Source of the DNA: Clonostachys chloroleuca
Lineage: Eukaryota; Ascomycota; Sordariomycetes; Hypocreales; Bionectriaceae
DNA: 64,000 nucleotides
Assembly: GCA_037952775.1 (NCBI GenBank)
Contig: JBANAY010000004.1
Span: 9,114,001 to 9,178,000, forward strand
Reading direction: 5' to 3'
A program made the translations under genes and the position numbers. A model generated the notes under the pieces. It did not search any database and was not told the origin of the DNA. It saw only the letters and a list, made by a program, of their open reading frames with translations. Each line of letters starts with the position of its first letter. The first letter of the stretch is position 1. Of the stretch, positions 35,304 through 45,590 are shown in pieces.

Positions 35304-36067
35304 TGTCACTGCGAGTCGCAAGATGAGAGCAGGCCAAGGGAGCGGGCGGTTGGAGTAGACATGCAAATTCTGCAGGGGGTAGGCCTGACGTTAAATGCGT
35401 TTGCAGTGACCTAAACTCGGCTAGCCTAAGAACCTTGCCTTGCCTATCACAGACAGACCTCAGTGGCTAGAATTGCCCTGACAGGCGACTGAGATAAAAC
35501 ATGGCACACCCAGCGCCTTCAGCTTTGAATGCCGACACAATATCATAACAATCAACGAGTAATCAACGCAGTTTATCCATCTAAATATTATGAAATAACT
35601 CATTATTAGCTTTTATAATTTTTTTGTATTATTAATACGACGATGAGGCCCCTTACTTGTGAACAAAGCTTTAGTGTGTCATGTTTCATGTCCGTCGTTT
35701 GCCTATCACTAGAAGCCCGCAACCACTAACTACATTGAGAATTTTGCAGCGGATCCACTGTAAGTAGCCTAGTCCGCCCCAGGGTCTGGAGCAAGTGCAG
35801 ACGCTGTCGCAAAATGATGCAAGTCGAAGCGCTGCCTCCCCAGACATTCCCCATGTGGGGATATCGCCGGTTCTAAACGTCTATGTGCTCTTGCGAACAA
35901 TTCTGATGAACAAGTACGTGAGTGGTAACCCAGGGCTTGTCGGATTTTCATAAAAGAGCCACGGCTACACCATTGGTAAACACAATCATTCTCATCAACA
36001 GAGTCAATTCTAAAGTACTGGAGCTCCTTCTTCCGTCTTAATCTTGTTATTTCTGTCTCAGTTAAAC
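35304..36067. other. Divergent promoter region between regulator 2 and BVMO; no gene seen
   Basis: 764 bases with an AT-rich segment at about 35575-35640. No coding support. Confidence 0.4.
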
Positions 36068-37782
36068 ATGTCTCGCTCAAAGGAGGTTATAATTATCGGG
36101 GGAGGCGTTTCAGGTCTTGGAATGGCCATCCAACTCAAACGTCTTCTCGGACACGACAACTTCACCATCTTCGAAAAGTCGGACAACATAGGTGGTACAT
36201 GGTGGCATAACCGATACCCCGCGTGTGCCTGCGACATTCCAAGTCACTTCTATTCATACAGTTTTGCCTTGAACCCTGACTGGACGTCCATGTACCCCGG
36301 TCGTGACGAGCTTCATCGCTACTTCATGTCTGTCGCTGAGAAGTTCAACATCCTTCCTCACTGCCAGTTCAACACCATGTGTTTGGATATGAGCTGGGAC
36401 TCGGCTCGCATGCTTTGGATTTGTACATTTGAGAACACGCAGACGGGAGAGCAATTTGTCCGTGAAGCGCCAATCGTCATTAGCGCGATTGGAACTCTGG
36501 ACCGCCCTTCTATTCCCGAGATTGAGGGTGCCGATTCCTTCCAAGGGAAAATGTTTCACAGTGCACGATGGGATGCCTCCATCGAGGTCAAGAACAAGAA
36601 CATTGTCGTCCTGGGCAACGGTGCATCGGCAACGCAGTTCGTCCCTGAACTGGTGAAACAAGCTGGTCCCAAAGGAAAGGTGACTCAGTTGGTGAGGAGC
36701 GCTCACTGGTGGACTAAGAGAGTAAGCTGCTTATAATCCTCTGTTTATTTATGACACTAACTGAAGATCCTCAGGGCAACCCAACCTATTCATCCGCATT
36801 CAAGTTTTCGATGAAGTATGTCCCACTAGCAGCTCGCATATACCGCATCCTGCTCGCTTGGGAACTGGAGAAGGTGTTTTATTCTTTCCTTATGACCAAG
36901 GATGGAGCACGAATGAGGCAACGGATCCGTGATACTACCTACTCGTACATCGAGAACGATGCTCCACCCGAGTACCGAGAAGTCTTGAGGCCCGACTACG
37001 AGCCTGGATGCAAGCGGAGGGTCAACACGGCCACGTACCTCGCCGCTTTGCACTCGCCAAACATGCACTTAGCCAAGGACAATGTCACCAAGATTGGCCC
37101 ACGCCATGTTGAGACCGCAAGTGGTGCCACCTACCCAGCAGATGCCATCATCTACGCCACTGGCTTCGCGACCCAGAAGTGGCTTTATCCCCTGGAGATC
37201 AAGGGCGAGAATGGTCTCGATTTGCATCAAGTTTGGGATGCCGCAGGTGGCGCTGAAGCCTACAAGGGCACTGTCGTCACAGGATTCCCCAACTTCTTCA
37301 TCCTGTATGGTCCCAATGCTGCCACGGGCCAGCACTCGGTCATCTTCCACTCCGAGTGCCAGATCAACTATACATGCCGTCTACTTGGCCCAGTTCTCAC
37401 AGGCCGTCGCCCTGCAGCCTCCATCATGGTCAGGCCGGAGGCTCAGCGCCGTGACCTTGCCTGGGTGCACGACAAGCTCAAGGACCTGGTCTTCAACAGC
37501 GGCTGTCAGAGCTGGTGGATGGACCCCAAGACGAAGAAGAACACGTTCATCTACCCGGATCCCATGTTTCTCTACTGGCTGCGGACCATCTTCCCCTGCT
37601 GGTCCGATTTTGAAGTCCGAAGGGTCGAGAACGCAAAGTCTTCGGTTCCCGGGATCTTCGTGAGCGCACTTGTGAGCCTTGGCCTTGGTTCTATTGCTGT
37701 GATGACGCTGAAGGGTTCTGAAAATTACTCGGAGTCCATTTCAAGCTATATCCAAAATGTTCTACCTTCACTAAAAATTTAG
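36068..37782 (+). CDS. Flavin-dependent monooxygenase, Baeyer-Villiger type, two exons
   Basis: Exons 36068-36721 and 36775-37782 (53-bp intron, phase 0) give about 553 residues. The FAD motif IIIGGGVSGLGMA is at residues 8-20; GGTWWHNRYP and CDIPSHFYSYSF follow as in cyclohexanone- and steroid-type BVMOs. The BVMO fingerprint F-x-G-x3-H-x3-W-D is present as FQGKMFHSARWD, and the NADPH Rossmann motif is VVLGNGASATQ. ATGF (in IIYATGFATQ) is also conserved. A hydrophobic C-terminal segment (FVSALVSLGLGSIAVMTL) may anchor it to a membrane. It inserts oxygen next to a ketone to make an ester or lactone. It lies at the end of the metabolic run, next to the divergent regulator 2. Confidence 0.93.
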
Positions 37783-37909
37783 ATAGAGATGGTTTGAATA
37801 CACCACCAAATATCGAGTAGTATCCATAGTTTCCACAGAATTTCAGAGCGCTGTTCCCTACATACAACTTACCCGGACATCAGCCCAGCCACCTATTCAT
37901 GCACCTCAG

Positions 37910-38652
37910 CTACTTCTGGTTTCCAATGTGCTGAGTGAAGGTGCTTCCTTTGGCAGCCATGACACCCACATTTCCGCCATACACAGTGTTGTCAATGCTT
38001 TCTTTCTATAGACTCGTCAGATCCAGTCATCACATGAGGAATACTTGAAGCAGGATATGACGTCTTTAAGAATTCGAAGACTCTCACTAAGCTCAAGAGC
38101 CTCCTTGTCAATAGTCGTCTTCTCCTGCGTTCGGGCGGCAGGGAACAGATCCTCAAGCTCCCTTGTTTTCTCGGCGATGCTATCGATCATCACTTTGAAG
38201 CGCTCCCGGTCCCGCAACACCCATGTAACCTTCTTGACCACAGACAGGTTGTTCTGCCTTTTGCGGATTATCCGCTGGTGTACTTCGTGAAGCGACAAAC
38301 CCGTGTAGCTTAGCGCTTCCTCGGCCTTGAGAATACTTGGATCATCTGCGTTATATTTTTGATCTATATCCTTGGCGGTTTCCAACGCTACCAGTATCGC
38401 GCCCAGCAGGTTGCTTGCTTTGGGTATATGCTCTGGGACTACTCTTGTGCCCCGGAGATTTCTGGTATTCTGGCTCACATTGCTAAGGCCAACGGCCTCG
38501 CCCCAGCGCGACAGGCGGAGGTTCACATTGTCGAGCTTGAGTATGGAGTCCTCATAGTCTCCACCAAAGGTTTCTGCAAAGTGGATGTACTCAAAGATCT
38601 TGATGACAGAGTCAAATGTGGATGCAAGATTGACGAGGCTTGTCCCTGCCAT
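37910..38652 (-). CDS. HeLo-domain protein (HET-S family) with a probable spliced amyloid-motif tail
   Basis: The first exon (38652 to about 38062-38045) encodes a HeLo domain of about 200 residues: MAGTSLVNLASTFDS, FEYIHFAETFGGDYE and LRLSRWGEAVGL match the HET-S pattern, and LEDLFPAARTQE and SESLRILKD its end. Unspliced, the frame stops at 38017. A minus-strand open stretch at about 37997-37912 in another frame codes NTVYGGNVGVMAAKGS and STFTQHIGNQK then stop; it is Gly/Asn/Gln-rich like HET-s-type amyloid motifs. Splicing can join the two in frame, for example intron 38044-37998 (GTATTC..AAAG, 47 nt, branch CTGAC; 231 residues) or 38061-38006 (GTCATA..TAG, 56 nt). Neither donor is strong, so the junction is unproven. 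HeLo proteins are pore-forming cell-death effectors. Confidence 0.8.
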
Positions 38653-39843
38653 AGTGCTGCTACAAGATGAATCAGAGTGCTTGATTGACTCTCAGCGGAA
38701 ACAGTTTATTTACCAGTGGAAACCAACCAGCTATTGATCAACGCATGTGAAGAAAGCGGGGGTTGTCCGCCTCACTTTCTGCCTTGCAGTGGTGCGAATA
38801 GGTGGCGGGACTGCATTGGCGTGGCTGTGGCTGTGGTTGTAAGCATCTCTAAGGCTCGGTGAGATCAGACCTACACAATTCAACCCGATAACTATGCCTT
38901 ATGTTTGAGGTCAGTTACCAAATCATAGCGAACGTGATCTCTCCATAGTCGCATCTACTAGCGAAAACCGAGAGCAGGCAAACAACGAACGCAACCAAGG
39001 CATATTTAGATGGGAGCTTACTAGCCACAGGCGGCTAGCTGCAGGGTAAGGAGAATTAAAGGTTATCGCGGACACAACCAGAGCGAATCCCTTGTCGCAG
39101 GTTTCGATCTTACCTACATCAGCGCCTAAACATCATACCTAGGTACCTCTCTAAAACTATGGAAGCTCCCTGTGAGGGCACACATAGCAACACTCGGGGG
39201 GGCTACACTTGTCCATTCTGTGACGTTCACAAACGATTCTGAAACAACTGTATGAGCTTCCCACGATGGGGTTGTAAAATAGTTTGTGTTCGCAAACGTG
39301 CCACTATGGTTGGAGATCAAGGCGTTAGGACTGCCGCTGCTTTTGACTCTTGGTTCACTAGTCTGTCTCATTCAACAGGACAGCAGGGAACCACGGCGTA
39401 ATGCCTTTCCACTGAATTCGGAGTTGCCTGCCACTCGGCTTGCCGATGGCAGAAAAGTTTGGAGTAGCTCCAGGGTAATTGTTGACCTCGCTGCACGGGT
39501 GGAAGTGATCTCCTTTTCCCTACCGCCTTAGAGAACATCTCGATCAAGATTCGAGATCCCTAATCCTATTACTTAATTAGATTTCAGTGCATACTTATTG
39601 TAAGTTCATCGATTATTTGTCAGGCGACCTGAGCTTTTCGAGTTCTTGTAGGTGCAGAAGGCGCAAGCCACACTCTAGACGGACAGTGGCTGGGGCTCCT
39701 GGTCAGCCACAGCAAGGCAACTGCAAGGCATTTGCGTGGCCCGCTCTTCTCCCCTGCCAGGCTCCTCTTTTCACCACCTTTATTGATCAAGCGATGACAC
39801 GGCACGGCCTGGAGGAGTTTTGTCGTTCTGTCATGTGCCCAAA
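38653..39843. other. Divergent region between HeLo and HET genes; no gene seen
   Basis: 1.2 kb with no supportable coding region; 5' regions of both death-island genes. Confidence 0.4.
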
Positions 39844-42570
39844 ATGGAGCAAATAATACACACATGGGAGGCACCTGCAACTGCTTATTTATTTTCGCCC
39901 ATTTTCTGCATAGATCTCACGATACGCAGAACAAAATACGCACGGCATTCAGAGAAACCAACCACCGATCCTATGACTTGGCACGGGGACTGCAGGAAGG
40001 CTGACATTACTGTCATTGACCTGGGACTTGGTGGACTAATACCGTGCTGCAACAGCTGTGGAGAAGTGTGCCCTTCGAACGACAACGATGCCACCAATGC
40101 CACCGATGCCGAGCGATCAGCCACCCATTCGACACTTGCGTTTGAGCCTCCATCACGTCATGAGAACCTCCACTGGCCCTCGTCTGTTCCATACTTTGAT
40201 GACAATGACTTTCTAATCAGTCGCGGAACAGATGCATCGCCCGACAGCCTCCCCCAGGAACGGAATGCCGGCACAGGAGCATCATCCCTCGTTCGCTCTA
40301 AGCCCTTTCCACGGATATCACGCTTCCAAGAATTAGGCGAAAGACAAATTCGCCTATTGCATCTGTCCAACGGAAATTTCAACGATCTAATCCACATTAA
40401 TCTCACAGTTGAGGACTTCGCATTCGGGGTGCAATATGAGGCACTTTCATACACCTGGGCCAACGATGCAGGCGATTCCCGAAAATCATACTCCGTTTAT
40501 TACGGCGAAGGTTGGGAGGTGATTAGGGTCACAGAAAATTGCGCCAACGCCCTCCGAAGGCTTCGCTACCGAAACAAGACAAGGACACTTTGGGTTGATG
40601 CCATCTGCATCAATCAAGAGGATGTCGACGAAAGAAGTCATCAAGTAGAAATGATGGCGGATATTTTCGCATGCGCAGAAAGGGTCATTGTCTACCTGGG
40701 CGAGAATGAACCTGGATCTTTTCATGATGAACCGCTCTACCGTTCGCGTCTCCGTCAGCAGGTCGAGGAACTCTGCGGCAGACCATACTTCTCCCGAATC
40801 TGGGTAGTGCAGGAATTGGTTTTTGCCGCGGACAAGACAGTCATATGTGGTTCTACAACGTGGGATTGGGATATGTTTGATACTATGGCGCGCAGCCTCT
40901 CAGACGCCACCCGGATATCCTGGATCGATTATTGCAACGATCGCAAGTACCGCGAGGGTCTAGATCTGTTTCAGTTAATTTGCAGCACCCTAAACTGCAA
41001 ATCCTCTGATCCACGAGATCGAGTGTTTGCTCTTCTCGGCCTAGTTGTTGGATCAAGAGCTATGGGTCTCACGCCAGACTATTCTTTACAACTTGCAGAT
41101 CTCATGATTGGAGTAACGGGCCACTTTCTCATTCATTGTTCCGCTCAGGATTGCAGGACAATTTTTTGCTTAGCCCGCACGAATGGTGTTTCAGCTTGGG
41201 CATCGTGGGTCCCGAACTGGGCGGATATTGGACAGCGGCAATGGTTTGAGGCTGCTTCTATCAGGGAGAGACAGGAATACGTGGGCACCGAGGAAAAGGG
41301 CTGGAGCCCACATCTACTTTTGAGGTGTGTCGAAACTGAACGGCCAGCCCTTGGGAAGGCAACTGGCTGCCTTAAACTGAAAGGATTCTTGGTCGCTTCT
41401 GGTCCCAACATGAACCAAATCACATTTTGCGGCGCCTCACCTTTTTGGGAAGCAAGTGCCGTGTATACATGTACATGGGATCAGCTTAAGGGAGTTGACA
41501 TCGTGGTTGTCTATATTCCCTGCTATGGTTCATATTTCCTTCTTCGCTCTGCAACCACTTCCACAGACCATGTGGCAGCGAAGTCGAGTGAAATTTGCGC
41601 CCTGGGCCCTAGTAGGCCAGACTTTGACGACATTACCTTTACAATAAATCCTTCTCATTTAGTCCATGACCACAACGTTTCAATTTTAGCCAACATCAAC
41701 TCATGGGTTAAAGCTCTTTTTCGATCAGGCATGTATACGGGTGCCGATCTAAGCGGCCTTGTGGAGCCTTGGACACAGCTCTTGGAAAACAAAGTTGACT
41801 ATCCGAAGGAAACATGGAAACGGAACAGACTCTGGGTGCGAATGCTGTTACGGAAGGCAGTGATTTACCAACAAACTTTATCCCTACTTCTGAAGAGGAG
41901 TAAAAACACAGGAGAGGGGCAGATCCTTCCGAGAACGCTTTCTTTGATTCGAAACATTAGCCTCTTCGCCCAAGACTTGACGCTGTTTGTGCGTACAGGT
42001 GCACTTCTTGATTCCGCTCTTACACTCGGCATCTTTTTATGGAAGATTGCTCCGATCCGTAAATCTTCGAAAGGTCCCATCCTGCAGTACGAGTCTCCAG
42101 TATCTTACCATACCGAAAACCAAATATTGTCTAATTCTTTCATCCATTTTCTAACGAATCATCTGATTGAAGATGACCCAGATGATGATTGGGGCTTCAC
42201 AAGACAAAACAAAACATTGGTGAAGCATTTCATTGAATTTCTCTCGGCCTATATCTCCCTGCCGCAAAACGCAAGTCTTTGCCCATTGAATCACGACAGC
42301 GAACATTGGAATTTCCTCTCAGAAATTTCGACGTCTGGAATGCCCATCAACAATGGCGAGTTAAGCCTCCTCCCCAGGCACACAATTTGGTGTCTGACGG
42401 GTCGACACTCGATCACATCCGCATATCGCACACAGAACAAGCGGTGGCTAAGTTGGAGGGACTATCCCGACCCTGGTGTCATACAATGTATGTGGGTGAT
42501 TGATGAAGCTCTTTGCACAAAAGGTTGGCATGTCTTTGTGCCGGACTTGATTGACGTGTATATCGCGTGA
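39844..42570 (+). CDS. HET-domain protein (heterokaryon incompatibility)
   Basis: Intronless gene of about 908 residues. The HET domain (PF06985 type) occupies roughly residues 168-350, with its hallmark strings YEALSYTWAN, TENCANALRRLR, LWVDAICINQED, RVIVYLGEN and YFSRIWVVQELVFA, then DPRDRVFALLGLV shortly after. The last 500 residues are unassigned and contain no transmembrane span or repeat that I can see. HET domains act in allorecognition and regulated cell death and resemble TIR domains in fold. The ATG at 39844 (CCAAAATGGAG) is the first in frame; a second Met at 39973 is possible. The stop is only 170 bases before the first NLR ATG, on the same strand, and the HeLo gene is divergent upstream. 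Confidence 0.9.
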   Translation: MEQIIHTWEAPATAYLFSPIFCIDLTIRRTKYARHSEKPTTDPMTWHGDCRKADITVIDLGLGGLIPCCNSCGEVCPSNDNDATNATDAERSATHSTLAFEPPSRHENLHWPSSVPYFDDNDFLISRGTDASPDSLPQERNAGTGASSLVRSKPFPRISRFQELGERQIRLLHLSNGNFNDLIHINLTVEDFAFGVQYEALSYTWANDAGDSRKSYSVYYGEGWEVIRVTENCANALRRLRYRNKTRTLWVDAICINQEDVDERSHQVEMMADIFACAERVIVYLGENEPGSFHDEPLYRSRLRQQVEELCGRPYFSRIWVVQELVFAADKTVICGSTTWDWDMFDTMARSLSDATRISWIDYCNDRKYREGLDLFQLICSTLNCKSSDPRDRVFALLGLVVGSRAMGLTPDYSLQLADLMIGVTGHFLIHCSAQDCRTIFCLARTNGVSAWASWVPNWADIGQRQWFEAASIRERQEYVGTEEKGWSPHLLLRCVETERPALGKATGCLKLKGFLVASGPNMNQITFCGASPFWEASAVYTCTWDQLKGVDIVVVYIPCYGSYFLLRSATTSTDHVAAKSSEICALGPSRPDFDDITFTINPSHLVHDHNVSILANINSWVKALFRSGMYTGADLSGLVEPWTQLLENKVDYPKETWKRNRLWVRMLLRKAVIYQQTLSLLLKRSKNTGEGQILPRTLSLIRNISLFAQDLTLFVRTGALLDSALTLGIFLWKIAPIRKSSKGPILQYESPVSYHTENQILSNSFIHFLTNHLIEDDPDDDWGFTRQNKTLVKHFIEFLSAYISLPQNASLCPLNHDSEHWNFLSEISTSGMPINNGELSLLPRHTIWCLTGRHSITSAYRTQNKRWLSWRDYPDPGVIQCMWVIDEALCTKGWHVFVPDLIDVYIA

Positions 42571-42740
42571 GAGGGGGAATATTGCCAGGCGGTGAGAGAC
42601 GTTCGAATATTCATTGTTGTTAGCGAAATATATCCCATTTTCCTCTTTCACATCCCCCTGCGCCTATCCCGGATGGCAGTTCGCAGTAGTCGTGATAGGT
42701 CAGCTCAACCGATCTAAAAAGGAAGCCATAGAGACCTGCG

Positions 42741-44453
42741 ATGATATACTGGGATAGAATATACTTGGTACGCGTCACACTCCAGGAAATATCAACCCAA
42801 GGCGCAGTGTTTGCCGGTGTGAGAAATGTAAGATCACATATAGTTAGTGCGCCCCCACTTAGCTTTGTCGATCAGTTGCCACGGGACTCAGCAACTGAAA
42901 CATTGGATTTTATTCAGCTCTGGTTGGCTGGAGGCGAGAAGAATTGGTAAGCATGGGAAGGACATGCATTTCCAGGCTCTGGCTAACGTATGGAAAATAT
43001 CCCAGCAATGTTACTCAGCACATTGGTCAGGGTATGTGTAGGAAAACAGCCTCGCCTTGGCTGACCTCTTGCAAACTGGAGCAAGTGGAGATGTTCGTCC
43101 GAAAGCTAATGCTATCAAATAGGTACACCACGAGAGAGTGACGAGGCAGAATTCATGAGATGCCTTTATACATCGCCATACCAGGATCGCAAAGACAGAA
43201 ATCCGAACAGAGTCCCCGGCACATGTGGCTGGTTTGTATCTCACCCTCTTTTTCAGGATTGGGAATCTGGAAAATCATCGCCAGTGCTTTTCTTGTCGGC
43301 TGATCCCGGCTGCGGAAAATCAGTGCTGGCCAAACACCTGGTTGAAGATGTGCTTCCGACGACGAATGCGAGAGTTGTCTGCTACTTCTTCTTCAAGGAT
43401 GACTTTGAGGACCAGCAGAACATTCTCAGCGCACTTTTTTGCATGCTGCATCAGCTCTTCAAGAAGAATCGGGTGCTCTTTACCGATGCCGTTCGTGACC
43501 AGTGGTTAACGGATGGGGAGATGCTTACAAAATCATTCAAAGGGCTTTGGAAAATTCTCACTGAGGTCGCTCAGCATGACGAAGCCGGGGAGACTGTGTG
43601 TCTACTCGATGCCATCGATGAATGCCAACAACCGGGACGGTCTATATTTATCAAAGAGTTATGCCGGCTAAACAGCACTGCAGGAGGCTCTAGGCTGAGA
43701 TTTATCATCACTGGTCGGCCCACAGATGAAATTAAGCTTGCTTTTCATCCATCGAATTACCACTCCGTGCCGGTTATTAATGTGTGTGGGGAAGATGCGG
43801 TGGAAGTCGACAAGATATCCATGGAGATCGAAATGTTTATCAGAGCTAGAGTCACCGAAATAGCAGAGAGGCGGATGCTGACGGATGAAGAGAGGGACAT
43901 CCTTCTCAAACAAGTTATGCGTGTTGATAACAGGACTTATTTATGGGTTCACCTGACACTGGAGTTGGTTGAGAGGGACATAAGGGTCAACAAACGTCAA
44001 ATAATTCAAACAACGTCCAACCTTCCCGATACGGTAGACAAGGCATACGACGCGATCCTTAACACCAGCGGCCAAATTGAGGAGGGAGAGAAAATACTGA
44101 ACATCATCGTTGCAGCTGCACGGCCCTTAAGTCTGGACGAGCTTCAAGTAGCTTTCGGTGCCGGAGACCAAGAATCACACTCTGACTTGGTCGTTGATCC
44201 TCGGGACCGTTTCAGAAACTATATCAGAAAAATCAGCGGCCTGATTTTGACGATTTCTGATGATTCGAATGTTTACCTGCTTCACCAAACAGTCAAAGAA
44301 TTCTTGGTCAGTAGAGGAGAAGGCAAGATGGAGGTCAACGAACGGAACGGTTTGGTCTGGAAACAGCGCCTACACTCGCACCAGTCACACTTCATCCTCG
44401 CCAAGGCGTGCATGAAATATCTTCTTTCCCCGGAAACTCAAAGCTTACTATAA
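42741..44453 (+). CDS. NLR-type protein, N-terminal and NACHT part (three exons), ending at an in-frame stop
   Basis: Predicted exons 42741-42946, 43006-43031 and 43123-44453; introns of 59 and 91 bp have GTAAGC/GTATGT donors, CTAAC and CTAAT branch points and CAG/TAG acceptors, with matching phases. Exon 2 (26 nt) codes the core of CNVTQHIGQG. The NACHT ATPase has Walker A SADPGCGKSVLA, Walker B CLLDAIDEC and a sensor-like FIITGRP; a winged-helix-like part ends with LLHQTVKEFLVSRG. The frame then meets TAA at 44451-44453 and, in the same frame, continues DNYISHPIYAYVFFDYSAKNW into the ankyrin part, so this is one gene broken by a nonsense codon. The family senses non-self and triggers cell death. 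The first ATG (42741) is a best guess. Confidence 0.82.
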
Positions 44454-45590
44454 GATAATTACATATCCCATCCCATTTACGCATATGTCTTCTTCGACTA
44501 CTCCGCAAAGAACTGGGCAGCTCATCTGCGCCAATCTCAAATCGAATCACAGCAGGCAATGGCAGAGTCGGTTGAAAATTTATGCCACCCCAAACTTAGC
44601 CAATATTGGTTCAAGAAATATTGGGACAGTACGAACGGTAAGGTCCCAGAAGAACTTACGCCACTGATGATTGGGTCGTACTTTGGCCTAACATCAACAG
44701 TAAGGGACTGTATCAATAAAGATCCTGACTCTCTGAACTGCGGCGATTCTATATATCAACGGACAGCGCTCTGTTGGGCTGCTAAAAATGGGTTTGCTGA
44801 CGTCGTCAGACTCTTGATCAAAGGAACAAAAATAAAGTTCGCCCTTCTCACATTTACGAGGCAAAAAGCTTCATTAAACTCAGTTGACAGGTTTGGTCGA
44901 ACAGCCTTGTTTTATGCTGTCATGGGCGGTCATATCGACATGGCCAAGGTTCTACTTGATGCTGGGGCATATGTGAACAATAAGGACAAAATGGGGGGGA
45001 CAGCATTCTCTTATGCTGTTTGTATCGGCGATGATCGATTGATCGACTTACTTCTCCGCATGTCTGCGAGAGCTATAGCGTCTAATTTGGGGGATCTCCT
45101 CATCTCAGCGGTAGATCACAAAGATGAAGAGACGGTAGCGCTTCTTCTTAACAATGGAGATGTCCAAGCCCAAGTCAATAAGATAAGTGCCTCGCGCATG
45201 ACATCCCTATCTTTGGCTGCCCGTTTGGGCTATGGACAGATAGTTGGGATGCTTCTTGGTAAAGGCCAAGCTGACCCCGATGCGAAGAATGGATTTGGGC
45301 ACACAGCTTTAATGATTGCTACCGAGTCTAGTCATCAACGGATTGTTGAGATTCTTCTTGATGAAGGCAAAGCTGACCCAGAGGCGAAGGAAAATGATGG
45401 ACAAACAGCGTTGATACGTGCTGCTCGATGGGGATGGATAGATGCTGTTGAGATTCTTCTTGATAAAGGCAAAGCCAATACACAGTCGAATGATAACGAT
45501 GGAAAGCCAGCTTTGATGTGGGCTACTGAGAACGGGCATGAGGGCGTTGCTTCCATACTTAGGAGTAGATTGTGGATATCCTTATCGTGA
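44454..45590 (+). pseudogene. Ankyrin-repeat C-terminal part of the same NLR, separated by one stop codon
   Basis: This stretch continues the NACHT frame exactly (44559 is in phase with 43155). DYSAKNWAAHLRQSQIESQQ is the conserved linker that follows NACHT in fungal NLRs; the first internal ATG (44559) begins MAESVENLCHP. It then encodes about eight ankyrin-type repeats (TALCWAAKNGFADVVRLLI, TALFYAVMGGHIDMAKVLL, TALMIATESSHQRIVEILL, TALIRAARWGWIDAVEILL and others). Without its own promoter this part is probably not translated unless the stop is read through or internal initiation occurs. Other strains may have an intact gene. The DNA of the last repeats is very similar from unit to unit. Confidence 0.8.

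Noticed and set aside
37910..38087. HeLo intron with the GTGAGA donor at 38087 and TATAG acceptor
   Set aside because: With that acceptor the phase is wrong and a stop follows within four codons. With the later AAAG acceptor it is in frame but would cut the last HeLo helix, so I prefer the donors at 38044 or 38061.
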